A DNA stretch of 64,000 nucleotides. It comes from Fictibacillus phosphorivorans (GTDB lineage: Bacteria > Bacillota > Bacilli > Bacillales > Fictibacillaceae). The stretch covers positions 2,542,001 through 2,606,000 of the forward strand of contig NZ_CP015378.1 of assembly GCF_001629705.1 (NCBI RefSeq). Direction: 5' to 3'. The notes under the pieces are model-generated. The model made no database searches, had not been told where the DNA came from, and worked only from the letters and a program-made list of their open reading frames with translations. Within the stretch, counting starts at the first letter, position 1. The number at the start of each line of letters is the position of its first letter. Positions 1 through 8,940 of the stretch are shown here, piece by piece. A program made the position numbers and the translations under genes.

Positions 1-58
1 GCTGCATCAATAAAAGTGTATGTTGTTTTAAACGTTGAATTTGTTCCATGGTGTTCAT
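1..58 (-). CDS. hepS: Partial N-terminus, probably heptaprenyl diphosphate synthase component I
   Basis: The reading frame starts at an ATG at 56-58 behind a GGAGGGA ribosome site and runs off the left edge; only 19 residues are visible (starting MNTMEQIQRL). Identity is inferred from order alone: in Bacillus the gene after folE-mtrB on this strand is hepS, the regulatory subunit of the long-chain prenyl synthase for menaquinone side chains. Nothing in 19 residues is diagnostic, so another gene is possible. Confidence 0.5.
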   Translation of the reverse strand, partial: MNTMEQIQRLKQHTLLLMQ

Positions 59-149
59 CAAATCCCTCCAATGACACAGCAAAATTGTGCTTTCTTATTA
101 TAACATAGTCGCCAAAATTATTAGGATTCAACCTCTTTAAAAGACATAA

Positions 150-178
150 AGAAAACTAGGCTTATCTTTAGCCCAGCT
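150..178 (-). terminator. Terminator after mtrB
   Basis: On the minus strand the arms CTGGGCT and AGCCTAG (one wobble) are followed by TTTTCTTT, about 35 bases past the mtrB stop. It separates mtrB from the partial gene at the left edge. Confidence 0.6.
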
Positions 179-208
179 TTTTGGCACGTGTTCCGCCGAA
201 AGTTATCT

Positions 209-427
209 TTAAGATTCTGTATCTACTTCTCCGTGTTTCGTGTAGATCACTGCTTTTCCTCTAACCTTTACAGCTGAAGTATGTTCAGTGAACTGAGCGA
301 TCATCACTTCGCCTTTATCAAGCTTTTCAGAATGGTGAAATCTTGTTTCTGTACCACGCGTTAAGCCGATCACGTTTACGCCGTTCTCTTTCGCTTTGAT
401 CACGAAAAAATCAAATTCTGATTTCAT
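209..427 (-). CDS. mtrB: Tryptophan RNA-binding attenuation protein (TRAP)
   Basis: 72 residues, close to the 75 of B. subtilis MtrB and nearly collinear with it. TRAP forms an 11-subunit ring that, when loaded with tryptophan, wraps trp leader RNA bearing (G/U)AG triplets and promotes termination or blocks translation. The segments [20 protein letters not shown] and the KVRG that carries RNA-contacting basic residues are all present. The start has an AAGGAGG site seven bases upstream. It lies 12 bases after folE, as in the classical mtrA-mtrB operon. No anti-TRAP gene is visible in the window. Confidence 0.97.
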   Translation of the reverse strand: MKSEFDFFVIKAKENGVNVIGLTRGTETRFHHSEKLDKGEVMIAQFTEHTSAVKVRGKAVIYTKHGEVDTES

Positions 428-439
428 GAAGTTACCTCC

Positions 440-1006
440 TTAGTTTTTGATTAAACTTAGTACTTCTGCACGTGCCGCAGGATCTTTTTCAAATACTCCA
501 CGCACTGCTGAAGTAACCGTCATAGAGCCCGGTTTTTTTACACCACGCATCGTCATGCACATATGCTCTGCTTCGATCACAACGATCACACCATGAGGTT
601 CTAAAGTTTCCAACAAGCTGTTCGCAATCGTTGAAGTGATTCTTTCTTGAAGTTGAGGTCGTTTTGTAACAGCTTCCACAGCTCTCGCAAGCTTGCTTAA
701 TCCTGTTACTTTTCCACCTTTAGGTATGTATCCGATATGCGCTTTGCCAAAGAAAGGTACGAGATGATGCTCACACATGGAGTAGAAAGGAATGTCTTTT
801 ACAAGCACTAATTCTTCATGATCTTCTCCAAAAATAGTAGCAAAGTGCTCTTTAGGATCTTGATTCAATCCTTGAAAGACTTCTTCATACATTTTCGCAA
901 CTCGTTTTGGTGTATCTATTAAACCCTCTCGCTCAGGATCTTCACCTATCGCTTCTAATATCATTTTTACAGCTAACTCAATTTTTTCTTTTTGAACTTC
1001 TGCCAC
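440..1006 (-). CDS. folE: GTP cyclohydrolase I
   Basis: Converts GTP to 7,8-dihydroneopterin triphosphate, the first step of tetrahydrofolate synthesis. I choose a GTG start at 1004-1006 (protein begins VAEVQKEK) because a GGAGG lies nine bases upstream and the resulting 188 residues match the family (~190); the open frame continues upstream to 1186 only by chance. Zinc and catalytic motifs are present: [18 protein letters not shown] and the C-terminal [11 protein letters not shown]. Forms an operon with mtrB, 12 bases apart. Confidence 0.97.
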   Translation of the reverse strand: MAEVQKEKIELAVKMILEAIGEDPEREGLIDTPKRVAKMYEEVFQGLNQDPKEHFATIFGEDHEELVLVKDIPFYSMCEHHLVPFFGKAHIGYIPKGGKVTGLSKLARAVEAVTKRPQLQERITSTIANSLLETLEPHGVIVVIEAEHMCMTMRGVKKPGSMTVTSAVRGVFEKDPAARAEVLSLIKN

Positions 1007-1126
1007 GCCGGTTGTCCTCCAATTCCATTCACACAATAGAAAAATTTTAGCATAATGAAGAAAGAATAGCAAAAAGAGAAAACCCTTACGCCGTGTGAGG
1101 AGTGGATCTTGGCGAATCATAACCTG

Positions 1127-1225
1127 AGTTGCCGATAAAATCGGATTTTTGCCGATATATTTTAATTGTTGCCGATATAATCCCAATTCTTGCTGATATA
1201 TTTTAATTCTTGCCGATATATCGTC
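1127..1225. repeat. Degenerate ~20-nt tandem repeat, array 1
   Basis: About five units in register on the core TTGCCGATA, each separated by AT-rich TATTTTAATT-type spacer, between folE and the hbs terminator. The same core family (TTG[A/C]CGA plus AATT) recurs in arrays near 17.35 kb and 47.3 kb. No coding frame explains it. Confidence 0.75.
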
Positions 1226-1246
1226 TCACTCTTTTAAATCCATAAT

Positions 1247-1277
1247 AAAAAGACCGTGAAAGATTCACGGTCTTTTT
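1247..1277 (-). terminator. Terminator after hbs
   Basis: Perfect stem AAAGACCGTGAA / TTCACGGTCTTT followed by further T on the minus strand, 20 bases past the HU stop codon. Confidence 0.9.
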
Positions 1278-1296
1278 AAGTTGCCCTATGTATGAT

Positions 1297-1569
1297 TTAT
1301 TTAACAGCGTCCTTAAGGGCTTTCCCTGGTTTGAAAGCAGGAACTTTGCTAGCAGAGATCTCGATCTCTTGACCAGTTTGTGGGTTGCGGCCTTTACGAG
1401 CTGCACGCTCACGAACTTCAAAGTTACCAAATCCGATAAGTTGAACCTTATCACCGCTTTGTAGTGTACCAGTGATTGCTTCGAAAACAGCGTCAACTGC
1501 TTTAGATGCATCTTTCTTAGAAAGCTCAGCTTGCTCAGATACTGCATTGATTAGATCAGTCTTGTTCAT
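1297..1569 (-). CDS. hbs: DNA-binding protein HU
   Basis: 90-residue histone-like protein, the usual HU length. It coats and bends DNA as a dimer. The start is the ATG at 1567-1569 ([10 protein letters not shown]), eight bases after GAGGAGG. The signature segment [21 protein letters not shown], covering the beta-arm with its intercalating proline region, is intact. Located between spoIVA and folE-mtrB exactly as in B. subtilis. The long leader of about 280 bases upstream to the spoIVA terminator presumably holds its promoters. Confidence 0.97.
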   Translation of the reverse strand: MNKTDLINAVSEQAELSKKDASKAVDAVFEAITGTLQSGDKVQLIGFGNFEVRERAARKGRNPQTGQEIEISASKVPAFKPGKALKDAVK

Positions 1570-1837
1570 TCCATTCACCTCCTCTCAAGGTTCTATTCAC
1601 CATCATTCAACTTTTGAATCATGATTCCTTCATTTATGTAATATACAAGATTTTACTAATTATATCTGTGACAAGCCTTATATTATACGATTACATTGAG
1701 AAATTCAATCTTTTTTAGGCGTTTTTCGCTATTCAACCCTTAAAATTCCTTATTTTTTGACCTTTTTTTACAAAAAATACGCCCGTTCGAGGTAATAAAG
1801 TCACTCTCGTAACACAGGTCATTTGTTCTAGAAAAAC

Positions 1838-1866
1838 AAAAAAAAGACTCCTGGTTATAGGAGTCC
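1838..1866 (-). terminator. Terminator after spoIVA
   Basis: Stem GGACTCC / GGAGTC with loop TATAACCA followed by eight T on the minus strand, directly after the spoIVA stop. Confidence 0.9.
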
Positions 1867-1871
1867 ATAAG

Positions 1872-3350
1872 TTATAAAATAATGGCAATCAAACCGCCTG
1901 AACCTTCATTTATAATACGTTCTAATGTCTCTTTTAATTTATATCTTGCATTCTCTGGCATCAGTGATATCTTTCCTTGGATACCTTCTCGTACGATCGA
2001 GTTAAGCGATCTTCCAAAGATATCAGAATTCCAGATTGATAGCGGATCTTCTTCAAAGTCTTGCATCAAGTATCTTAGCATCTCTTCACTTTGTTTTTCG
2101 GTGCCGATAATCGGAGCAAACTCTGATTCTACATCTACTTTGATCATATGAATGGAAGGTGCGATTGCCTTCAGTCGTACACCGAATCGAGATCCTTGAC
2201 GGATGATCTCCGGCTCATCGAGGCTCATATCGGTAATGGCTGGTGCTGCGATTCCATAGCCTGTTTGTTTCACCATGCGAAGAGCGTCTGCCACTTGATC
2301 ATATTCCGTCTTAGCGTAAGCAAATTCTTGCATCAGCTGAAGCAAATGGTCTTTTCCTCGAATCTCTACGCCCACCACTTCTTTTAGGATCTGGTCGTAC
2401 AGGTAATCTGGTGCGAACAAATCAATCTCAGCAATCCCTTGCCCCATTTCAATTCCTGCGAGTCTTGCATCATCAATAAAATCATAATCAGCGAAGAATC
2501 CAACGACTTTATCAACATCACGAAGACGTTTAATATCTTGAACCGTCTCTCTTACTGCTTCTTCATAGCTTTCACGCAGCCAATGGTTCTCACGAAGGAC
2601 CATCACCCAGCTAGGAAGGTTAACATTGACCTCAAGCACCGGAAACTCGTATAACGCTTCTCTTAACACATTGTTAATATCATGCTCCGTCATCGCTTCA
2701 ACACTCATCGCGAGTACAGGAATATCATATTTTTCACAAAGCTCGTTGCGAAGTTTTTGCGTATCTGGATGGTGCGGCTGCGTGGAGTTGATCAGCATGA
2801 TAAACGGCTTTCCAACTTCTTTCAGCTCTTCAACCACTCGTTCTTCAGATTCCACATAATCGTATCTTGGAATCTCACCGATCGTGCCATCCGTTGTTAC
2901 GACTACACCAAGTGTGGAGTGCTCTTGAATAACTTTACGAGTACCGATCTCAGCTGCTTCATGAAACGGAATCGGCTCATCATACCATGGCGTATGAATC
3001 ATTCGTGGGCCGTTTTCATCTTCGTACCCTTTTGCACTCGGAACCGCATAACCGACTGAATCAACGAGACGTATGTTAACATCTAGCCCATCACCTACAT
3101 TGATCTTCACCGCATTGTTTGGAACAAATTTGGGCTCAGTGGTCATAATGGTGCGTCCAGCTGCACTCTGCGGTAATTCATCTTGAGCACGTTGGCGTTC
3201 TGCTTCATTATCAATGTTCGGCAGCACCACAAGCTCCATAAACTTCTTAATAAATGTGGACTTCCCTGTTCTAACTGCTCCTACTACACCCAAGTAGATA
3301 TCTCCGCCTGTCCGTTCGGCGATATCTTTGAAAATATCGATTTTCTCCAT
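1872..3350 (-). CDS. spoIVA: Spore coat morphogenetic ATPase SpoIVA
   Basis: 492 residues, the same length as the B. subtilis protein. SpoIVA polymerises around the forespore in an ATP-dependent way and forms the basement layer on which the coat is built; it is made in the mother cell. The Walker A motif GAVRTGKST lies at residues 24-32, followed by the TRAFAC-type switch regions (DSVGYAVPSAKGY). The C-terminal region needed for localisation (to EGSGGLIAIIL) is complete. It is monocistronic, with its own terminator. Confidence 0.98.
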   Translation of the reverse strand: MEKIDIFKDIAERTGGDIYLGVVGAVRTGKSTFIKKFMELVVLPNIDNEAERQRAQDELPQSAAGRTIMTTEPKFVPNNAVKINVGDGLDVNIRLVDSVGYAVPSAKGYEDENGPRMIHTPWYDEPIPFHEAAEIGTRKVIQEHSTLGVVVTTDGTIGEIPRYDYVESEERVVEELKEVGKPFIMLINSTQPHHPDTQKLRNELCEKYDIPVLAMSVEAMTEHDINNVLREALYEFPVLEVNVNLPSWVMVLRENHWLRESYEEAVRETVQDIKRLRDVDKVVGFFADYDFIDDARLAGIEMGQGIAEIDLFAPDYLYDQILKEVVGVEIRGKDHLLQLMQEFAYAKTEYDQVADALRMVKQTGYGIAAPAITDMSLDEPEIIRQGSRFGVRLKAIAPSIHMIKVDVESEFAPIIGTEKQSEEMLRYLMQDFEEDPLSIWNSDIFGRSLNSIVREGIQGKISLMPENARYKLKETLERIINEGSGGLIAIIL

Positions 3351-3555
3351 TCATTTCCCTCCCGATCCAAATAAAGTTCCGGATGCTAGTCTTGGACAAT
3401 ACATCGTATGATTTTGTCCTATTGATTATGACAAAGGAACGGAAATTTTTATTGGATCCTCGCTTTTCTCGGTTGTATAGTTCCATAAAAACGGGAGGGC
3501 GCACAAGAGTGCCTACCGATGAAACTATAAAGCTTGTTTCGTTAAAAGGATTTCC

Positions 3556-3604
3556 AAAAAAAATCTCTCCGCCTTTTCTATGAATGTATTAGAAAAAGGG
3601 AGAG
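3556..3604 (-). terminator. Terminator after yphF
   Basis: Long stem CTCTCCCTTTTTCT / AGAAAAGGCGGAGAG with an 11-base loop, followed by eight T on the minus strand. Confidence 0.85.
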
Positions 3605-3611
3605 TTCATGC

Positions 3612-4322
3612 CTATTTTATTAAAAAAATAGGTTTATTATTTTCAACTGTATAAGGAACGGAATAGACAGGCACAAAAAACGAATGAACGGCTAATAAGT
3701 GACGTATGTCTTCGTGTTTATCCAATTCATCCTGGTAGCTTGTGATCGCTGCATTTAGATCTTTTCTATAATCTATAAAAATCTTAGCATCACCATTGAC
3801 CATCAATGGCAATTTCTTGCCTGTAAAAGGACTTGTGACGTACGGATCTTCTTTAAAACCTAACTTTTTAAAATCAAGGGTATGCCTGCCTTGTGCTTCT
3901 ATCTTTTTAAATGGCGGGTAGTCGTTTTCTGCCATATAGATATTTAAAGCAACCTGTATATCCTGAACCTTGTCCGTTAAAACCAGGTCTGCAAGCCTTA
4001 CAGTCGGCTTTGTCTCTACATCGATCAGTACGTATTGAAAGGTTCCACCCTTTTCAAAAGCATTGCCGGGAGGTTCTTGCATATATTTTGGAACTAGTTT
4101 ATTAAAGTCGATCAAGTATTTTTGATAGATATCTGTATCTGCCTCTTTTGTTTTAATCGGCAGAACACCCGTATCTTTTTGAAAACTCTCAACGGCTTCT
4201 TGAACCGCAGTAATCTGGTCTTGATAAGGAACTCGATTCTGTGTTTTTCTTTCTTCCGGATACAAACATCCTGAAAGCGTAAATAATAGTAAACATAAAG
4301 GAATCCACCATTTTTTAGACAT
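3612..4322 (-). CDS. yphF: YphF-like lipoprotein
   Basis: 236 residues. The N-terminus is a lipoprotein signal (MSKKWWIPLCLLLFTLSGC) with lipobox LSGC, so the mature protein should be anchored by Cys19 on the outer face of the membrane. The rest is soluble, with no recognised catalytic motif. Position between spoIVA and yphE matches B. subtilis yphF, a gene of unknown function. It lies 14 bases after yphE and probably shares its transcript. The assignment rests on synteny, size and the lipobox. Confidence 0.85.
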   Translation of the reverse strand: MSKKWWIPLCLLLFTLSGCLYPEERKTQNRVPYQDQITAVQEAVESFQKDTGVLPIKTKEADTDIYQKYLIDFNKLVPKYMQEPPGNAFEKGGTFQYVLIDVETKPTVRLADLVLTDKVQDIQVALNIYMAENDYPPFKKIEAQGRHTLDFKKLGFKEDPYVTSPFTGKKLPLMVNGDAKIFIDYRKDLNAAITSYQDELDKHEDIRHLLAVHSFFVPVYSVPYTVENNKPIFLIK

Positions 4323-4336
4323 ATAGAGTTCCTCCT

Positions 4337-4537
4337 TTAACCTTGCACTGGTCCGCTGAACACGACGATAACGATTAGAATTCCTGCAACGATCATGCAG
4401 ATCCAGGCGAACAGTGAAACGATCGTCTGAAAAATACCAGATAATTTCGCTCGACTAAACATGATAGAGAAAACAGCAACAAACATTAAACCGATGGCTG
4501 ATAGTGCCACCCACATTTTTAACAAACCTTCACTCAT
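4337..4537 (-). CDS. yphE: DUF2768 membrane protein YphE
   Basis: 66 residues with two predicted membrane helices (about 8-28 and 37-60), matching YphE of B. subtilis in size and position. Function unknown. AAGGAGG precedes the ATG. It heads a probable two-gene unit with yphF. Confidence 0.88.
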   Translation of the reverse strand: MSEGLLKMWVALSAIGLMFVAVFSIMFSRAKLSGIFQTIVSLFAWICMIVAGILIVIVVFSGPVQG

Positions 4538-4662
4538 ATGTATCCTCCTTGTCCACAGCGTACATTATAGCATAATTCTTGGTATTTCTTTTACTTTTTC
4601 GGAAGTTGGAATTTTGCATGAGTATAAACTTTTTTAAGAAGAAAGAAACATTGAAAACAAAC

Positions 4663-4691
4663 AAAAAAACACCCGGGTATGACCGGGTGTT
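4663..4691 (-). terminator. Terminator after spoVIF
   Basis: Stem AACACCCGG / CCGGGTGTT with loop TCATAC, followed by T on the minus strand. Confidence 0.9.
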
Positions 4692-4771
4692 CGACTAAAT
4701 ACTTCCTGTACCGAAGAGACACTTCCATGATTTAGGTGCTTTATCCGCTTTATACAATTATAAAATTGAGC

Positions 4772-5032
4772 CTACTTACCTTCAAACATCTTAGATAATG
4801 TTGCTAAGTCAAGAGGGATGTTATTGTTAAGAACAGCTTGAACGATCTGATCTTCTTTTTGTTTGGAAACTGCTACTCCCGCCATAGAAGATACTTGGGA
4901 AATCAGCATACGAATCGTGCGCTCGTCACGAAGATTTGACCCGCTTACGGATTGAGCAAGTTTAAAAATATCATCCTTTTTTACACTTGTTTTCTTCTCG
5001 ATCTTATCAAAAAAGTGTTGTTCACGTTCCAC
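4772..5032 (-). CDS. spoVIF: Stage VI sporulation protein F
   Basis: 86-residue soluble protein resembling SpoVIF (YjcC), a late mother-cell protein needed for proper coat assembly and spore resistance. The GTG at 5030-5032 (VEREQHFFDK) is preferred because GGAGGAGG lies seven bases upstream; the first possible start further out overlaps that site. The body (KTSVKKDDIFKLAQSV, IPLDLATLSKMFEGK) is helical. In B. subtilis the gene is elsewhere, so placement between gpsA and yphE is a feature of this lineage. Confidence 0.8.
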   Translation of the reverse strand: MEREQHFFDKIEKKTSVKKDDIFKLAQSVSGSNLRDERTIRMLISQVSSMAGVAVSKQKEDQIVQAVLNNNIPLDLATLSKMFEGK

Positions 5033-5095
5033 CTGAAGTCCTCCTCCCACTTCCTTTTCACCTTATCGTATGCAGGTGGAATGGAAGCGTGAAAG

Positions 5096-5134
5096 AAAAA
5101 AAGGCGATTACCTAATTTTTTTTAGACATTCGCC
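5096..5134 (-). terminator. Terminator after gpsA
   Basis: Arms AGGCGAAT and ATCGCCTT with an A/T-rich loop, followed by a T run on the minus strand, 20 bases past the gpsA stop. Confidence 0.8.
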
Positions 5135-5154
5135 TATCGACTTTGTGTGTTTCA

Positions 5155-6180
5155 CTAACTTTTTAAAGAAGATACATCTTCCACTTCATGTGTACGAGAA
5201 CGCTGCATCAGATCGTCAACCGCTTGTTTTGCACCCTTGCCATTGAACAATACATCATATAACACTTGTGTGATCGGCATCTCCACTTCTTCACGTTTAC
5301 TCAATTCGTACGCAGCTTGAGTCGTTCTGACCCCTTCGACGACCATGCCCATATTCTCAAGAACATCTTCTAACTTCATTCCTTTTCCAAGCATGTTACC
5401 AGCTCGCCAGTTACGGCTATGAACACTCGTACACGTTACGATCAGATCCCCAATTCCTGTTAGACCAGAGAAAGTTAGTGGGTTCGCGCCCATATGTGTA
5501 CCAAGTCGAGCGATCTCAGCGAGACCTCTCGTGATTAAAGCTGCCTTCGCATTATCTCCATAACCTAGTCCATCAGAAAGTCCAGCGCCTAGCGCGATGA
5601 TGTTCTTCAAGGCACCACCGAGTTCAACTCCGACAACATCAGGATTCGTGTAGACACGGAAGTTTTGGTTAATAAAAAGATCTTGTACGTTTTCAGCAGC
5701 TTCCATATTTACAGAAGAAACCGTAACGGTTGTGGGCTGTCTTAAAGAAACTTCTTCCGCATGACTTGGTCCAGAGAGCACAACCACAGAATCTAAAACC
5801 GAAGCTGGAAGCTCTTCTTCTATGATTTCAGAAATACGTTTATATGTACCAGGTTCGATGCCTTTAGAAGCATGAACGATTGTAACAGGAGCGTTCAATT
5901 CGTTCTTTACTTGTCCGAGTACTTCTCTCATCGCTTTTGTTGGCGTGACGAGTACAATGGTGTCAGCTTCTTTCACACATTCGCTCAACTGAGTTGTTGC
6001 TTGTATGTTTTCAGGGAGTTCAACGCCTGGCAAATATTTCTCATTTGTATGATGGTTGTTGATCTCGCTGACCTGATCCTCTCTGCGACCCCACAGGGAA
6101 ACGTGATGACCGTTGTCAGCCAAAACGATGGCAAGAGCAGTACCCCAACTTCCAGCACCTAAAACAGCAACTTTATCCAT
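5155..6180 (-). CDS. gpsA: NAD(P)-dependent glycerol-3-phosphate dehydrogenase
   Basis: 341 residues from the ATG at 6178-6180, ten bases after GGAG. It reduces dihydroxyacetone phosphate to sn-glycerol 3-phosphate, the backbone of phospholipids. The Rossmann motif GAGSWG is at residues 8-13; the catalytic-lysine region [13 protein letters not shown] and the substrate-binding segment [11 protein letters not shown] are intact. It lies directly after plsY, the acyltransferase that uses its product, so the pair forms a compact phospholipid-synthesis unit. Confidence 0.97.
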   Translation of the reverse strand: MDKVAVLGAGSWGTALAIVLADNGHHVSLWGRREDQVSEINNHHTNEKYLPGVELPENIQATTQLSECVKEADTIVLVTPTKAMREVLGQVKNELNAPVTIVHASKGIEPGTYKRISEIIEEELPASVLDSVVVLSGPSHAEEVSLRQPTTVTVSSVNMEAAENVQDLFINQNFRVYTNPDVVGVELGGALKNIIALGAGLSDGLGYGDNAKAALITRGLAEIARLGTHMGANPLTFSGLTGIGDLIVTCTSVHSRNWRAGNMLGKGMKLEDVLENMGMVVEGVRTTQAAYELSKREEVEMPITQVLYDVLFNGKGAKQAVDDLMQRSRTHEVEDVSSLKS

Positions 6181-6198
6181 ACATGTCACACTCCACTA

Positions 6199-6780
6199 TT
6201 AAATTTTACGTTCATTCCCACTCCAGATCCTTGCTATATTTCCACGATGCTTCCAAATTGAAACGAATGAAAGAACAAAGCTTGCTAATACTGCTTCTAG
6301 TGACAGATTAAATTGGTACAACATGAAAAACGGAGTAAGAATTAAAAAAACAATAGAACCTAATGAAACAAATCTGGATACCCAAATGGTTATGATCGCG
6401 ATTACACCAGCAATTAGTGACGGTAAGAATGCACTAGCAGCAAATACACCGATCGCTGTAGCCACGCCTTTCCCGCCTTTAAATCCATAAAAGACGGGAT
6501 AGTTGTGACCGAGTACGGCGATCAGACCGCACAGAACTGCGATGAAGGAAGAACCTGTGATCCATAAAGCAACCGAAACCACCAAGATCCCTTTAAAGCA
6601 GTCTAAGAGCAAAACGGCGATCGCCGGTTTTTTCCCTAACACTCTTAGCGTATTCGTAGCACCGGCGTTACCACTTCCATGATTTCTTATGTCTTCATTT
6701 CTCAATACTTTAGTCAGCAAATAACTGAAACTAATACTTCCAATCAAGTAAGAAATAACGAAGAGTACAATCGTCATCAT
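6199..6780 (-). CDS. plsY: Glycerol-3-phosphate acyltransferase PlsY
   Basis: 193-residue multi-pass membrane enzyme that transfers acyl groups from acyl-phosphate to glycerol 3-phosphate. All family motifs are visible: GSGNAGATNTLR, the phosphate loop GFKGGKGVATA and the C-terminal SIWKHRGNI. Unlike B. subtilis, where plsY (yneS) is far away, here it is sandwiched between der and gpsA, with 6 bases to der. The placement next to gpsA is functionally sensible. Confidence 0.95.
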   Translation of the reverse strand: MMTIVLFVISYLIGSISFSYLLTKVLRNEDIRNHGSGNAGATNTLRVLGKKPAIAVLLLDCFKGILVVSVALWITGSSFIAVLCGLIAVLGHNYPVFYGFKGGKGVATAIGVFAASAFLPSLIAGVIAIITIWVSRFVSLGSIVFLILTPFFMLYQFNLSLEAVLASFVLSFVSIWKHRGNIARIWSGNERKI

Positions 6781-6786
6781 AGAAGA

Positions 6787-8100
6787 TTAGTCATTTTTCT
6801 TTCTAGCAAAAATTTTAATCGGCGTCCCAACAAATCCGAACGTTTCACGAATACGGTTCTCCAGGAAACGTTTATAAGAGAAGTGGAAAAGTTCAGGATC
6901 ATTAACAAAGATTACAAACGTTGGTGGTTTTGAAGCCACTTGCGTCGCATAGTTGATCTTCAGTCTCTTTCCGTTATCCATTGGTGCCGGGTTCATCGCA
7001 ACAGCATCCATGATCACTTCATTTAAGATGTTCGTTTGAACGCGGAGTGAATGGTTCTCAGCCACTTGATTGATAACTGGATACAACTGATGAAGACGCT
7101 GCTTCGTTAATGCAGATACGAAAACGATCGGCGCATAAGAAAGATATAAGAAATGATCACGAATCTTTTGTTCGAACTTTTGCATCGTCTTATCGTCTTT
7201 TTCAACAGCATCCCATTTATTTACTACGATGACTACTGCTTTACCTGCTTCATGTGCAAATCCAGCGACTTTCTTATCTTGTTCGATGATCCCTTCTTCA
7301 GCGTCGATGACCATAAGGACAACGTCAGAACGTTCGATCGCTTTCATCGCACGCATAACACTATATTTCTCAGTCGTCTCATAGACTTTTCCGCGCTTTC
7401 TCATACCAGCCGTATCGATGATCACGTACTTCTGATCTTCACGCTCAAAACTAGAATCGATCGCATCTCTTGTTGTTCCTGCAATATTACTCACAATAAC
7501 TCGTTCTTTACCTAAGATAGCATTCACAAGAGAAGATTTCCCTACGTTCGGTCGTCCGATCAAAGAGAAGTAGATCGTATCGTCTTCTTTTTCCTCAGCT
7601 ACAGTTTCAGGGAAATGGCTTACTACTTGATCTAAAAGATCTCCAAGCCCGATACCATGTGTACCTGATACACCGATCGGCTCTCCCATTCCTAAACTGT
7701 AGAACTCATATAACAACTCTTTACGTTCCGGATTATCGATCTTGTTTACACCTAAAACGACGGGTTTTTTTGATCGGAACAGCATCTTTGCTACTTCTTC
7801 ATCAGCAGCTGTAATCCCGTTCATTCCATCTACGAGGAAAAGGATAACATCCGCTTCTTCAATCGCAAGTTCTGCTTGTTCTTTCATCTGACTCATAAAT
7901 GGTGCATCACTGATCTCGATACCACCCGTGTCAATTAAGTTAAATTCTGTGTTCAACCACTCAGCAGAGCTATAGATACGGTCACGCGTTACACCCGGCA
8001 TATCTTCTACGATCGAGATACGATCTCCGGCAATTCTGTTGAAAATAGTAGATTTTCCTACGTTCGGTCTCCCTACTATGGCTAAAACTGGTTTCGTCAT
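6787..8100 (-). CDS. der: Ribosome-assembly GTPase Der (EngA)
   Basis: 437 residues with two tandem G domains, the Der hallmark: P-loops GRPNVGKST (around residue 10) and GRPNVGKSS (around 183), each followed by DTGG/DTAG switch II and NKxD (VNKID, VNKWD). A C-terminal KH-like domain follows. Essential for 50S subunit maturation. AAAGGGAAG precedes the ATG. Likely the first gene of der-plsY-gpsA. Confidence 0.98.
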   Translation of the reverse strand: MTKPVLAIVGRPNVGKSTIFNRIAGDRISIVEDMPGVTRDRIYSSAEWLNTEFNLIDTGGIEISDAPFMSQMKEQAELAIEEADVILFLVDGMNGITAADEEVAKMLFRSKKPVVLGVNKIDNPERKELLYEFYSLGMGEPIGVSGTHGIGLGDLLDQVVSHFPETVAEEKEDDTIYFSLIGRPNVGKSSLVNAILGKERVIVSNIAGTTRDAIDSSFEREDQKYVIIDTAGMRKRGKVYETTEKYSVMRAMKAIERSDVVLMVIDAEEGIIEQDKKVAGFAHEAGKAVVIVVNKWDAVEKDDKTMQKFEQKIRDHFLYLSYAPIVFVSALTKQRLHQLYPVINQVAENHSLRVQTNILNEVIMDAVAMNPAPMDNGKRLKINYATQVASKPPTFVIFVNDPELFHFSYKRFLENRIRETFGFVGTPIKIFARKKND

Positions 8101-8234
8101 GCAGACACTTCCCTTTTTTCCTGATCAAGTCAATCATCAAATTTTCTTTTTTTATATGTTCTATCATTTTCTTGTAATTAGACAAGTCCACTTATTTTAG
8201 CAAATTACTTATGGTTTAGACAACTGATTCTCTA

Positions 8235-8837
8235 CTAAATCTGTTTTGCTGAAGTAACCCTTTTTAAAGTTGTTCGTCTTATTTTTTTGAACATATCTAC
8301 CAATACTACCATAAATAAGAGCATCATAGAAGTTGACGCCAACAAATCCATCACATATAAAGATCCGATCTCCATTCGGCCAACGAGTCTAAGAATGATG
8401 AGCTGATAAGCCACATCGCCAATAAAAAGACCGATGGCGATCAAACTGAAGAGATCTTTTTTATTTCTTGCTAGCGTAATCGCTAAAGTAGTCAGGAATA
8501 CAAGGATCATGATCTCCTTTTGCACAAACAGTTTCGCGGGATCGTATAGAGCAAATAATTCGATCGACACATAAGCGGTTGCCATTATAAAACTGCTAGT
8601 AACGAAAAAAAAGAGCTGATGACTATTCTGAATCACGTGAATGAAACCTATCAATAAGAAGAACACAGATGCAGCATTCATGATACCTATTGAAAGTTGA
8701 ATGTTGACACCAGACAAAATAATTCCTAAGAGCATCATAAAAACACATTGATTTCTGAATTGTCCTTTTTTCATAAGAAAGGTTGAAACAATCCAGCCCA
8801 TCCACATGAACCAATAAAAAAGTATGCCATCGTTCAT
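8235..8837 (-). CDS. yphA: YphA-like integral membrane protein
   Basis: 200 residues with about six hydrophobic helices and almost no loops. Position between ypfD and der matches B. subtilis yphA, a gene without known function. An AGGTGA ribosome site lies six bases before the ATG. No catalytic motif is seen; a transporter or sensor role is not supported. Confidence 0.75.
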   Translation of the reverse strand: MNDGILFYWFMWMGWIVSTFLMKKGQFRNQCVFMMLLGIILSGVNIQLSIGIMNAASVFFLLIGFIHVIQNSHQLFFFVTSSFIMATAYVSIELFALYDPAKLFVQKEIMILVFLTTLAITLARNKKDLFSLIAIGLFIGDVAYQLIILRLVGRMEIGSLYVMDLLASTSMMLLFMVVLVDMFKKIRRTTLKRVTSAKQI

Positions 8838-8890
8838 CTTTAGTCACCTCGATAGCATTATTGCCACATTAGGACCTCTTCTAACCGCAA

Positions 8891-8926
8891 GAAAAAACAG
8901 CTCTCGATGAAATCATCAAGAGCTGT
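8891..8926 (-). terminator. Terminator after ypfD
   Basis: Stem ACAGCTCT / AGAGCTGT followed by TTTTTTC on the minus strand, just past the ypfD stop. Confidence 0.88.
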
Positions 8927-8940
8927 AAATAAGTCGAATA

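Noticed and set aside
1203..1547. 114-codon open frame on the minus strand overlapping HU
   Set aside because: It is a shadow of hbs in another frame; HU is unmistakable and the shadow has no ribosome site.
2148..3059. Several plus-strand open frames of 70-125 codons inside spoIVA
   Set aside because: Antisense shadows of a highly conserved gene, without ribosome sites or recognisable products.
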